Source: Ichthyophthirius multifiliis
Lineage: Eukaryota > Ciliophora > Oligohymenophorea > Hymenostomatida
Direction: 5' to 3'
DNA: 27,990 nt
Assembly: GCF_000220395.1 (NCBI RefSeq)
Contig: NW_004086618.1
Span: 1 to 27,990, forward strand
Under the pieces are notes generated by a model that worked only from the letters and a program-made list of their open reading frames with translations, was not told the DNA's origin and ran no database searches. The translations under genes and the position numbers were made by a program. Positions 10,733-20,918 of the stretch are shown in pieces. The stretch's first letter is position 1, and each line of letters opens with the position of its first letter.

Positions 10733-12755
10733 TCAATTTTATTTTTCATATATATAAATATATCCTTTTCCTAAAAATGGTTCTACAGCCTAAGCAACCT
10801 TTTCATCATTATAATAAACCCATTAATTATCTTTTTTAATATAACAAATATAATGTCCTGCATGTACACTTTTTCCAAGATGAATTATAGCAGCTTAATA
10901 AAAATAATATATATATATATATATTTAAATATACCTTTTAACTTATATTAACATTAATTTATATCATTAATAGTTATTCCAGCATTTAGTTTACTATTAT
11001 TATTTTATTATTTTTATTCTTGTTCTTCTTCTATAAAATATTCACCGTTAGAAAGAGCATCTAGTGTTAATTCAACATTATTATTCTTTAAAAAAAATAT
11101 ATATATATATAAATAAAATAAACTAAAAAATTTACATATTTTTTCATAGCTAAAACAATTTAATCGAAATTAAATCCCATTGAAGTAAGTAAATCTACTC
11201 CTTCCTAATTTGGTATTAATTAATTTTATTTTTTACTTATAATAGGTAAATCTAATGAAGAATCATCTATTTTTTCAAATAGGTAATTCATTGCATTTTC
11301 AACATTGTTTTTGTGTTTAATAAGTGCCCTTTTACATCTGTTTTCCCCAAATCCCATTTCTAATAATTATTAAAGAGCCTAATTATCAACTTATACATCG
11401 TCTTTATTTTAATCATCGAGTACTTTTTCCCCTTATTCTATTATATTAGGTTTCCAAATACTACCAATATTAAGTTCTATATCCATTTTTATATTCGCGT
11501 TAAGTTTTTTTGGGACCCAGTTTTCCAAGTAGAGTCTTTCAGTGGGCATAATGAGGTATTTAGGTACAGTTTTTAAATAGAAGTTGGATTTAAATTATTA
11601 CATTTTTCCACAAAAAGAGCAATGGCTATCTACAAAATCACCCTAAACTAATTAATCAAAGCAAACTGAGAATTATACGTCGTACTCTGGATCTTCTAAT
11701 TATTTAGAATCTTATTTATTTTATTATAAATCTTTAATGTTAGGCTTTATAACAGGTAATTTGATTTCATTAGTGATGTATTCTGCTATTTTTACACCTC
11801 CACATGATGTACATTTAAGTTTATTTACTTAAATGAACTCAAAAATTTTAGAAATTTCTTTATTTTCTTTCCCTATAAGTTCAAATACATATTATAAATA
11901 TTCCAATGCATCTTACATTTATTAAGTTTTGAATTCAGGATGATCTTTTCCTATAAGATATCTCAAATCATTAATTTTAACACCGTCTAAATATTCGCCA
12001 GATGCTAAACCTTGTCCTAATTTTGCTAATTGACAAACAAGGCATTAAGCAGGGAGTTTTTGGCAATTATTTACATGATCTAAGTTCATATTGAAGCTAT
12101 TTTAGAATTCTTGGAATGCAAAAAGAACTTAAAAAACAGAATTTATATAACATGAGTTACCTAAATTTACCATTCCAGTAAATCCAGGGCCTTTTAAAGG
12201 TAAAAGTTTTCTTCCTTCTTCAATAATGCTGGAAAGCATTAAATTTTTGTTTAAATCTAAATTCATTTCTATTACTGATTTTTCTGTTTTTTGTTAATCA
12301 TTTACATTTATTCCATAAAAAAGTAAACGATTTACTAAATTAGGGTCAGAAACGTCATTATTGCATGCATAACAATATATAGAAGCATTTCCTTTTAGTA
12401 AAAAAAATAAAAAATATAATTTATAATTAATAAACCTTCAGGAGTAATTGTTCCTAATTTTACAACTATAGGATGAATAGTATTTTAAAAATGATCAATA
12501 GCATGATTGTTTCCTCCAGAACCATCGTAATTTTTTCTTCCACAGCCTATATGTCCGCAAGTTAAACAAAGCCATAGATTTGCAGATAGATCGCATGAAA
12601 AACAATAAGAAAGTGAATAATTTTAAGGAGGCTTTTATTACTGCAATGATAATGTATGTTCACATGGTTCTATTTGTAATTCCCATTCACATATTTGGTT
12701 TTTTCGAAAAGCTGAATCAGCTTATTTTATACTATTAATGAGACCATGAAGCTAT

Positions 12756-12796
<41 letters not shown>

Positions 12797-13249
12797 TTAT
12801 ATATCTATATATTTATATAATTTTAATTTTTTATATATTTATCTATTTTTTAATTATTTTTATTTTATATTTCACTTATTCATTATCTAAGTCTTTCTTA
12901 CATATTAAGCATTTTAGTTAATAAAATATGTTATACTCAGTTTCTTCTAATTAAGCTCCTCCTGGTTTTCCTATCGCTAATTTTGTTATTTCAGGTTATT
13001 TTTCAGATTCAGATTTAGGTTTTTCTACCATTTTTATATTTAATACTAATGGATGGTTATTTTTTGTAAATGAAATTCTGAATGATTCTTTTAGATGCAT
13101 TATCCATTAAAACATTTTAAACATAAATCAAGGCCGGAAGGATGCCTAGGATCATGAAAGCATTTTGTGCATTAGTCTTTATATATATATTTGTTTTATA
13201 GAGACTGAGTATAGTTTTCTTATTTTAAATGAGGGCACGAATTTTACAT
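10733..13249 (-). CDS. USP5: USP5/Ubp14-type ubiquitin C-terminal hydrolase (isopeptidase T)
   Basis: Cysteine protease that disassembles free polyubiquitin chains to recycle ubiquitin. About 752 aa in five exons on the minus strand: 13249-12876, 12751-12436, 12391-11136, 11085-10935 and 10893-10733. Introns are 124, 44, 50 and 41 bp. Domains in order: an N-terminal variant UBP zinc finger ([14 protein letters not shown]), then the canonical ZnF-UBP ([28 protein letters not shown]), which in this family binds the free ubiquitin C-terminus. The Cys box is [10 protein letters not shown] with the nucleophile near residue 311. Two UBA domains ([15 protein letters not shown] and [16 protein letters not shown]) are inserted in the catalytic domain, and the His box is [10 protein letters not shown] (His about 713). 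A one-base deletion is apparent in the T6 run 13060-13065: frame changes between HSEFHL and [10 protein letters not shown], and adding one base makes the spliced length a multiple of three. The first intron holds an (AT)n run. Start is the ATG at 13249, immediately before NSCPHL. Confidence 0.93.
12759..12788. repeat. (AT)15 microsatellite in USP5 intron 1
   Basis: A pure AT dinucleotide run, continuing as interrupted A/T sequence, which accounts for the unusual 124-bp intron length. Confidence 0.85.
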
Positions 13250-15031
13250 GGATTGATTAATCTCTTTATTTTTTTAATCAAAGATTCTATTCTTAATTTT
13301 TTATTTTCTATTTTTTTTATTAATATCTAAATTATTAATATATTTTTTATTATTTTTTTAGTTTATATAAAAATATAAAATACTATTTTTTAATTATAGA
13401 AATTTCTAATACTACAAATATCATAATTATAACTAACTTTATTATATTTTTTATTTCAAATATATAAACTTTAATTCTTTGATAATTAAATTATAAAATT
13501 TAGAATTTTATATAAATAATATATTTTTTAAACTATATATGATTTTATATTTAAATTAATAAGATATTACAAACAAATTAAATTTTGTATTATTATATAT
13601 AGTAATTATTTTATATAAATCCGTTTTCATGTCATTTTATTTTTTTTGAGTAAATTTTAATATTTATGAATAATTAGATATGTTTTAATTTTATAATGTT
13701 ACAATTTTTATAAATAAATATTTTTAAATAAAGTATAACAATTTAAATATTATATATTTCAATCTATCTTTGAATATTTTTATTATCTACTTTTTATACT
13801 TTTAGATAAAAAATATTATTTAGATATAATATCTTAACTATTTTAATCAATACAATTTAATGAATACTCATTTTAAAAATAAGTTTAAACGAATAAATAA
13901 ATAGATTGCAAAATATTTTAAATAAGTAATTAATTTTTTAACATAATGCATATTGATACTTATTATTATTATTAATTAAACTATTTTTAATATAAATTAA
14001 TATAAATTATTTTATACATTTTTAAATAAAATTAGCAAATACACATTTAAATTTTAAATTCTTAATTAATTGAATAAAAAAAAAATATTATTTAGTTAAA
14101 ATAATTTTAATCATCATATTTTTTAATATTTCAAATAAAAATATAAAACAAAATATACATAAAAAATAAATTATTATTATTTTTAAATTTAATGTTTTAT
14201 AATAAAAATAATTTACTAAATGCTATCTAATTTAAATTTAATATAAGTATTTTCAAATTCAATTTTTTACTAAATTATATGAATTAAAATAATATTATTT
14301 TATTTTCTAGTTAATCTTTAATTTAAATTTGCAAATTTATTTTGACTTTAAATTTTAATGAAAAAATGCTTAAAATAAGAATCATAACTAGTAAATTATA
14401 ATTATAAAAAAATTATTATTTACTTATATAAATAATTATATTTTTTATTTTATAAAAAATAATTTAAAATTTAAATTTTTCTATTATAATTAGGTAGAAT
14501 TAATATGAAAGCTATATGTTTTTAGAAATATACTATTGCAATCGTTTATTAATGTAGATAAATAAAAATAATTTAGCAATATATTAAAATATAATCGTAT
14601 AAATATAAATATGGCATAAAAATAAATGATTATTCTATTCACAGTAGAAAAATAAAAAAGCTGTTAATTTGGTTTAAAATAAATTATACTTCAAAATTTT
14701 AAATATCTTATAACAAATATTAAAAATTTATATAATCATATTTAAAAATATAATTATTTATACTGTTATTATAGAAATTCTTAATAAGTAATTCTTATAT
14801 AATTTAATTGATTGTGAATTAATTTAAAATTATTTTAATTTTTGAGTATAAATGGTATATTTTTATTTTTATTAAAGTGGACAAAAAAGAGAAAAACTAA
14901 TATATTTATAAAAAGAAAATAAAAAATAATAATTTTATAAATTTAAATTTTTTATATTTAAAAAAAAAAACATTTATAATAAAATAAATATACCTAAAAA
15001 AATAAAAAATAAATAAATAAAACTATTAAAT
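13250..15031. other. Spacer between divergent USP5 and KEN-box genes
   Basis: About 1.8 kb of A/T sequence between divergent genes, so it should contain two promoters. No conserved motif, RNA gene or convincing exon was found. A long open frame from an ATG at 14505 exists in the ciliate code but shows no recognisable or coding-like composition. Confidence 0.5.
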
Positions 15032-15341
15032 ATGGAAAATTAATTTAATTTTTATTCATCAAACGTATCTATAAGTAGCAGTCCAGCATCTTTTTCAGAT
15101 TCTGAAGATTTAAAATATGAAGAAAATAAAGAAAACTTTTTTAATAATTAATATTCAAACTAAAATTAAGCAAGAAATTATAATTCAGTTCGAACTCCTC
15201 TTTAAATTATAGAAACCCCTATAATATAAACAACTCCTTTTTAAACAGAAGATGTTATATAACCTTAAAGAGTTATCCAATAAATAAAAAGCATAAATTA
15301 AAAATAAAAGAATTTACCAAAAGCCAGACAATTAAGATGAA
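15032..15341 (+). CDS. Small disordered protein with KEN box and S/T-P sites
   Basis: Not recognised by family. The preferred model has two exons, 15032-15271 and 15312-15341, with a 40-bp phase-0 intron, giving 89 aa. The protein is hydrophilic and low in predicted structure. The N-terminus is Ser-rich (SNVSISSSPASFSDSED), followed by NKENFFNN, which fits the KENxxxN form of the APC/C degron. There are four Ser/Thr-Pro sites (SSPA, RTPL, ETPI, TTPF), the last three closely spaced. Such a mix is typical of cell-cycle-regulated CDK substrates, but this is inference. If the intron is not real, the frame stays open to a TGA at 15488-15490, overlapping the WDR74 start, which makes the spliced model more likely. 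The gene lies 145 bp upstream of WDR74. Confidence 0.55.
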
Positions 15342-15486
15342 AAAAAAAATTAAAAATAATTATAATAATTAATAAATATCTAATTTATATTAATTAATAT
15401 TTTTACTTTATGTATAAAATTTTTTTAATTTTTTTTGTTGATAATAAAAAAACTAAAAAAAATTAAGAACTAAAAAAAAAAAAAAT

Positions 15487-16863
15487 ATGAAAATAATTAC
15501 AGGCGATTCAACAGGTTTAAATAGAGTGGTAAATGTAGAAAATTAGCAAATAATATCTACATTCGGAACTTAAGAAAAAGACAATGAACAAGATTTCTTA
15601 AAATTTCTTTCATCAGAGCAATTAATTCTATCAGCAAGTGCACAAGGATAACTCTAATTAAACGAAATAGATGAAAAAGGTAATTTTGAGAGGTTAGTAA
15701 CAATGCAAACTTATAATAACAAACAGAAATAGAAATTAGTTAGTATGAACATAACCAAAGATAATAAAATACTTTTGACATTTGATAATAATATCACTGA
15801 GAAACTTTCATATGATTTCTAAGAAGAAACATTTTCGAACTTTGAATAAATATATAATGCTAACTAAAAAAATATTTAAAAATCTATTTTAGATAATTTA
15901 AATGAAAATCATCTACTTGTTTTAGCAAAAGATATAAATCCATAAATATATGATCTTGAAAGTGGAAAAGTATTTTGGAAATCAAGAAATGTAAAAAATG
16001 ATTGGTTAGATCTACAGGTACCTATTTTTGATGTTGATGCAAGTTTTTTTGGTGAATTCAATTAAAATTTCTATACTATTAATGCTTAAAAAAAAATAAG
16101 AATATATGATATAAGATAAAATAACTCTTAGCCTTCTGTTGATTTTGAACATAATATTGCTTTTGATAAAACGGCTTTTAAGCAAATGCTTTTAAGCCAT
16201 TGTTAAAATTATCTATTTGTCTCTACTGCTAAAGGAAACATATTTAAATTTGATACTAGAAAAAGTTTTTTTTATTTTTTTATTTATTTAAAAAAAAAAA
16301 AAAGATTTCTAAATGGTCCTAAATTTTAATGATTCTACAGGTAGTATTAAAAACATTCAATTACATCCTAACTTAGATTATATAGCTTCTGTTTCTTTAG
16401 ATAGATATTTGAGGTTTTTTTTTTTTAATTATTTATTTTAAATCATTTATTTTTTAGAGTCTACGATATTAATAATAAAAATTATTTATATAAAATACAT
16501 CTAAAATAAAGATTACATAGTGTTTTGTGGTCTTCTGAAAAAATTATCGAATAATAAGAAGGAGATGATTATGAAAATGAAAAACAAGATAGTTAGAATC
16601 CAATACAAGAAAGTAATGAGGAAGATGATTTTGTTAAAGAAGAAAACAAATAACTAAAAAAAGTGGAAAGAAGAGAATTGGAAAAGAAAAAGTAATATGA
16701 TCAAGCCATTTAACATAAAATGAAATTTAAAAATTTAAAAAAACATACAATTTAATTATGTTATCTAAAGAAATAAAACAATGAATAAAAAAAAATTGAT
16801 AGTAAAGAAGAAGAAAATAATTATTAAGTATAGGAATAAAATATGAAAAAATAAAAAAGATGA
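15487..16863 (+). CDS. WDR74: WDR74/Nsa1 60S ribosome biogenesis WD40 protein
   Basis: Nucleolar seven-bladed WD40 protein of pre-60S particles (yeast Nsa1), linked to release by the AAA-ATPase Rix7/NVL. Three exons: 15487-16264, 16305-16413 and 16458-16863, with introns of 40 and 44 bp, giving 430 aa. It begins MKIITGDSTGLNRV. The family-diagnostic segment NDWLDLQVPIFDVDASF and the IRIYDIR blade are present, followed by GSIKNIQLHPNLDYIASVS, LDRYLRVYDI and KIHLKQRLHSVLWSS, which match the WDR74 C-terminal blades. The C-terminus is an acidic stretch then a Lys-rich tail (VERRELEKKK and beyond), the usual nucleolar basic tail. Both introns are needed to keep the blades in frame. Length is close to human WDR74. 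Confidence 0.88.
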
Positions 16864-17258
16864 AATTTTAATATATATACATATAATTAATATCTTAAAA
16901 TTTGTTTTTATGATAAACTATTTTAAATTATAAATAATATAGTTTGAATATTTTTATATTATAAATAATTATAATATACATAATAAACAAAAATATTTAT
17001 AACCAATACAAAATAAAAAAAAAAAATTAAAATAATAATAATACATATAAATCTAACATATCAAAAAATAAAAATAAAATTAAATAGAATAGAATAGAAT
17101 GTCCAAATATTTATACTCAATTTAAATAAAAAAATAAAGTTAAATTTGTAATCATCCACTTAATAATTCAGTATCTAAAACATAATATTCATTCCCAAAA
17201 TCTCAAAGATTTAATCCATCAAAAACAAAGTAAAATAAAAAATAAATAAATATGGAAA
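16864..17258. other. Spacer between WDR74 and the PG-repeat gene
   Basis: 395 bp of A/T-rich sequence with a short AGAAT-type tandem run near 17086-17100. No gene seen. Confidence 0.5.
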
Positions 17259-17899
17259 ATGAAAAAAGTAATATAATAAATTAGTTGTGATAAGGCCTTC
17301 TATATTATTCCAACTACTCTATCGAAAAGATCAGCAGGAATAGGTATAGGAAAAAAAATAGACTTTTCTTAAACTTAAATAGATGCCCCTTCACCAGGAT
17401 CTTATAATCCAAAATCAGTTTTTGATCTTGAAATATCGATTAGTAAAGGAAAAAAGTTCGGACTTTCACGGGAAGTAATTTTATAAAAATAAAATAAAAT
17501 TGAAATATAATAAAGAATGTTATCGACAAATCATATATTAAAAAAAATAATTATTTTGTCCCTGGACCAGGGCAGTATAAATAAAAAAGTTCTTTAACTA
17601 AATAAGCGTTTTCAATAAGACCAAAAACACCTGATATAAGTAAATAATTATTAAATTTCAATATTATTTTATATTTAAAAATATAATTATAGACAATCCA
17701 GTATTCCTTGGTGGTAAAAATGGATAACTTTAAAATCCGGGACCAGGCTATTATAAAACTTTTAATATAATAAATTAAAAAGGAAAGTAAATTATATCAA
17801 AATATGAAAGTTCGAAAGCAGCTTGTTTCAATCCACCAATATCGAACAGATTTTAATAAAAAAGTAAAAATAAATATATATATTAAAATGATGTTATAT

Positions 17900-17964
<65 letters not shown>

Positions 17965-18296
17965 TATATTTATATTTCTATTAATTTATATTCTATAGAA
18001 AATATTTTCCCTGGTCCCGCAACTTATCCATAAAAATCTGATTTAGAATTAATTTTAAGCAATTATAAAAATAATGGAAAATGTGTTATTTTACAATCCT
18101 AAAGATTTTCATTTACTTAAGATAGAGCAAGTATATGTATTATTATATTATTTTTTATTTTTAAATTATTTTTTTATTAGCACCAGGGCCTGGAAGTTAT
18201 AGATTACCAAGTGATTTTGGTAATTATGAAAATATAAAATATAATATATAAAATAATACATTTTATAATAATAAATGTAATATTAAAACAACTTGA
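17259..18296 (+). CDS. Sperm-tail PG-rich repeat (SHIPPO/STPG-like) ciliary protein
   Basis: Member of the sperm-tail PG-rich-repeat family, whose members are associated with axonemal or cortical microtubules. Five exons: 17259-17474, 17516-17639, 17693-17863, 17999-18130 and 18181-18296, giving 252 aa. Introns are 41, 53, 135 and 50 bp. Five PG repeats are visible: SPGSYNPKS, VPGPGQYKQK, NPGPGYYKTF, FPGPATYPQKS and APGPGSYRLPSDFG. The start is the ATG at 17259. An ATG at 17252 is out of frame with the repeats and meets TGA after 12 codons. The spliced length is an exact multiple of three. The third intron contains a (TA)n microsatellite. The final exon beyond PSDFG could be shortened by another splice, since a GT follows that motif, but the direct TGA at 18294-18296 is simplest. 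A role in cilia is expected for a ciliate. Confidence 0.85.
17897..17971. repeat. Interrupted (TA)n microsatellite in PG-repeat gene intron 3
   Basis: A TA-dinucleotide array with a few single-base interruptions. It explains the 135-bp intron and generates a spurious Y/I-repeat reading frame in this stretch. Confidence 0.8.
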
Positions 18297-18632
18297 TTAT
18301 TTATAATCTGATTTTATTAGTATGAAAATTTCATGTTTTATGTTTTGTATATTTTATTATGTATTTTTTTAGAAAAATTGAATAATTATTATTATTATTA
18401 GATATACTTTTTTAGATTGTGTAAAATTTATAAATATAAATATTTATATAAAAAATTATTAAAAATAAACCAAAATTAAATTAAAACAAAATAAATTTTA
18501 AATATATTAATTTTATTGAATAATTTATTTTTAATCCAAATTCATTTTCATTATTATCTAATTTAATAAATAAAAAAATATTAATATATTTTTTTTTAAA
18601 TGAGAATATATATTAAAATATAAATTTTTTTG

Positions 18633-18713
18633 TAATTATTCAGATTTTCCGTTTTAGATTTTCTTCAAATAAAAATCAGCCGAACGAGACATTTTATCAT
18701 CAAAAAATAATTA
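18633..18713 (-). ncRNA. C/D-box snoRNA with SSU rRNA guide
   Basis: All C/D elements are present on the minus strand. The terminal stem is TAATTAT (18713-18707) pairing perfectly with ATAATTA (18639-18633). Box C TGATGA is at 18702-18697, D' CTGA at 18679-18676, C' TGAAGA at 18667-18662 and D CTGA at 18643-18640. The sequence just upstream of D' is complementary to CGAACGAGAC (plus 18681-18690), part of the universal eukaryotic SSU rRNA block ACGAACGAGAC. By the D'+5 rule, the predicted 2'-O-methylated base is the second A of CGAAC. The D-box guide target was not identified. The terminal stem, boxes and rRNA match together make this strong. Confidence 0.85.
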
Positions 18714-18793
18714 TTTAATTTTTATTTTTTATATAATTTTATTATTCTGTTATTTATAAATTTAATAATTAATTTTTAATTACTTTGATAAAG

Positions 18794-18937
18794 ATTTCTA
18801 AGTTCTCAGTCAAATTTTTCTATCTTAATAGTTTTTCAAATAAGATTAATAGTTTAGTTATAATATTTCTAAGTTCTCAGTCAAATTATTTTAATTTTAA
18901 TAGTTTTTAAGATAAGATTAATAGTTTAGTTATAAAT
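18794..18937. repeat. 71-bp tandem duplication
   Basis: Two adjacent copies (18794-18864 and 18865-18937) share TTCTAAGTTCTCAGTCAAAT and a TAAGATTAATAGTTTAGTTA end, with a diverged middle. The unit size resembles the neighbouring snoRNAs, and each copy has a minus-strand CTGA within TTTGACTGAGAACTT. No box C (TGATGA) is visible, so I do not call them snoRNAs. Confidence 0.8.
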
Positions 18938-18984
18938 ACTTTTTTTGAAAATAATATTGTAAATATTTATTAAATATAAGAAAT

Positions 18985-19075
18985 ATATATTTTAAAATTC
19001 AGATTTAAGTTAAAAAGTTTATTTTCAATTTATTATTCAACGGTGTCAGAATATTGTCATCAAAATGTATATATA
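18985..19075 (-). ncRNA. Possible third C/D-box RNA
   Basis: On the minus strand TGATGA lies at 19062-19057 and CTGA at 19002-18999. Distal flanking A/T stretches (AAATATATAT and ATATATATTT) could form a terminal stem. A further CTGA at 19049-19046 is only 7 nt from box C, too close to be a usable D'. No rRNA match placed correctly relative to the D box was found. It is listed because of its position between better candidates and its small G+C island. Confidence 0.3.
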
Positions 19076-19184
19076 TTTTAATTTATATATATTTTTTACA
19101 AATTATTAGAGAGAAAAAATATTAAATTTACGGATACTTCATAAAACCTTAAAAAAAAATATTTTTATAATTATAAAATAATAT

Positions 19185-19262
19185 AAATAAGTCAGTCAAG
19201 TAGATTAACGTCATAGCTTTAAGCTCAGACGTCGTGAGACTATAGAATCATCAGTAATTAAT
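19185..19262 (-). ncRNA. C/D-box snoRNA with LSU rRNA guide
   Basis: On the minus strand, box C TGATGA is at 19253-19248, D' CTGA at 19228-19225, C' ATGACG at 19214-19209 and D CTGA at 19195-19192. The D' guide is complementary over 11 nt to CGTCGTGAGAC (plus 19230-19240), the conserved LSU rRNA segment near the peptidyl-transferase centre (E. coli 23S about 2591-2601). The D'+5 rule points to the second C of that segment, CGU[C]GUG (E. coli 2594 equivalent). No convincing target was found for the D-box guide. The terminal stem is imperfect: AATAATATA and TATATTATT can pair only beyond short internal loops. The G+C-rich island in surrounding pure A/T supports a functional RNA. Confidence 0.78.
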
Positions 19263-20631
19263 ATATATTATTATTATTTTACTTTTTTATAATTATTTCA
19301 ACAATTTATCATTTTTTTTAATTTTTTAATTTTTTTAAAAATATTATATTAAAAAAAAGATTTGTCATTTTTTAATAAGTTATATTTATACTTTTTTAAT
19401 TTTATACTATATCTATTTATTTTTAGTAAATTATAAAATTAAAATATAAGTAAATTTATAAAACATATAAAAATATTTGAATATTAAAAAATAATTTATT
19501 ATATTATATTCTTTATTTTTAAAAGCTTTTTTTTGTATAATAAATCAATTATAAATAATATATATAATTTTAAATTATAATTATTTATCTTTTTATTCAA
19601 TAATGATTTTTTTTTAAAAAAAATTAATCTTATTTATAATATTAATAAATTATTTTATAAAATCTTAAACTATAAAAATATAATAATAAATTGATGTATA
19701 TTTACTTTCTCATTCTTAATTAATTCTTTAATTTACATAATATTTTCAAGTTATAAAAAAATATTAAAATATATAAATATTATTTTGTAAAACAATATTT
19801 GAAGTTAAAATTATAATGTTTTTAAGTTAAATAATTTCTTAATTTAAAGGTAAATTCATTAAGTTTAAAGTAAATTTTAGATATCATATAAATTGTAAAT
19901 TTAATGTTTTAATTTGTCTAAATAAGATAAAAACTTAATAATTTGAAGCATTATTATTAATAATCGTTAAAATAATTTAAAAAATAAATTCTATTTATTC
20001 TTATTTAATTTTGTTTCATTTGATAAGTACTTTAATAATACTATAAACTACAAAAATATATTTTTAAAAAAAATCATTATTTAATATTTAAATTCTAAAA
20101 AAACTAAAAAAAAAAAAAATATAGAAAACCAATATATATAACATATTTTAAATTAAATTTATTTTTTTCATAAATCTTATTGTCATAAATAAGTTATATA
20201 TTTTTAAAATATCTTTTTTTTAAAAAAAATGAATATTTAAATTTATTTTTTAATATTTATATAAAAAAAAAAATTAACTGAATTTAAAAAAATATATAAA
20301 TAGAAAATCAGGAAAAAATAAATGAAAAATTTTAATAAAAAAAGATTTGATTTAAGAATTAGACTTCTTTATAAATTTAAAAATAAAAAATATAATTAAG
20401 ATTAGCAATAAAAGATAAATTATAAAATCAATTATAAAAAATTTAAATATAATTTAAATTACAAAATTATTAAAAACAATTTAAATTTAGATAAAGTTTA
20501 AAAATATAATATGTTTTTATTAAAAAATATAAAATCAAATCAAAATAATAAAAAAATATTTATTTATTATATAGATAAATATAATTAATTATAATTAATT
20601 TAATTAAATTTAATTAAATTTAATTTAATTT

Positions 20632-20636
<5 letters not shown>

Positions 20637-20680
<44 letters not shown>
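20637..20680. repeat. (TTTA)11 tetranucleotide array
   Basis: Eleven perfect TTTA units, preceded by irregular AATTT/AATTA repeats from about 20580. No associated gene. Confidence 0.9.
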
Positions 20681-20918
20681 TTAATTCTTTTTTTTATAAT
20701 TTTTTATATTTAATTTTTTTTTTTTATCTTATATATATGATTTATATTTATTGCTTAATAATAATTTTTTAGAATTTTTTTTTGTAATATATTATCTAAT
20801 CTTATTAATATAAATTATTTACTAAGGCTAAATATATTATATTTATATTTATTATATTTATAATTAATTTTTTTTACAGGATTTTTTTATTTAAAATAAT
20901 AATTTAAAAAGCTTTATA

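Larger units (their letters stand above)
18297..20918. other. 2.6-kb spacer with snoRNA cluster and simple repeats
   Basis: No protein gene was recognised. The G+C-bearing islands at 18633-18713 and 19185-19262 are minus-strand C/D snoRNAs. Between them lie a weaker candidate at 18985-19075 and a tandem duplication at 18794-18937. The right part is pure A/T, including a (TTTA)11 array and an A-rich block at about 20270-20580 with a K/N/Y-rich open frame that is probably chance. Confidence 0.6.

Noticed and set aside
14505-15110. Long ciliate-code open frame in the spacer before the KEN-box gene
   Set aside because: Low-complexity K/I/N/Y/Q content, and it overlaps the better-supported gene at 15032 in another frame.
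17804-17998. Y/I-repeat open frame
   Set aside because: It is out of frame with the PG-repeat exon and runs into the (TA)n intron; it is a microsatellite artefact.
19003-19020. Ten-base match of the third C/D candidate's D guide to SSU rRNA AGTTAAAAAG
   Set aside because: The match begins at the sixth base from the D box and mismatches at the required fifth position; A/T-rich matches of this length are likely by chance.
18985-19262. Spliceosomal snRNA or telomerase RNA in the G+C islands
   Set aside because: No U1, U2, U4, U5 or U6 signature and no CAACCCCAA-type telomerase template was found; the C/D-box reading fits better.
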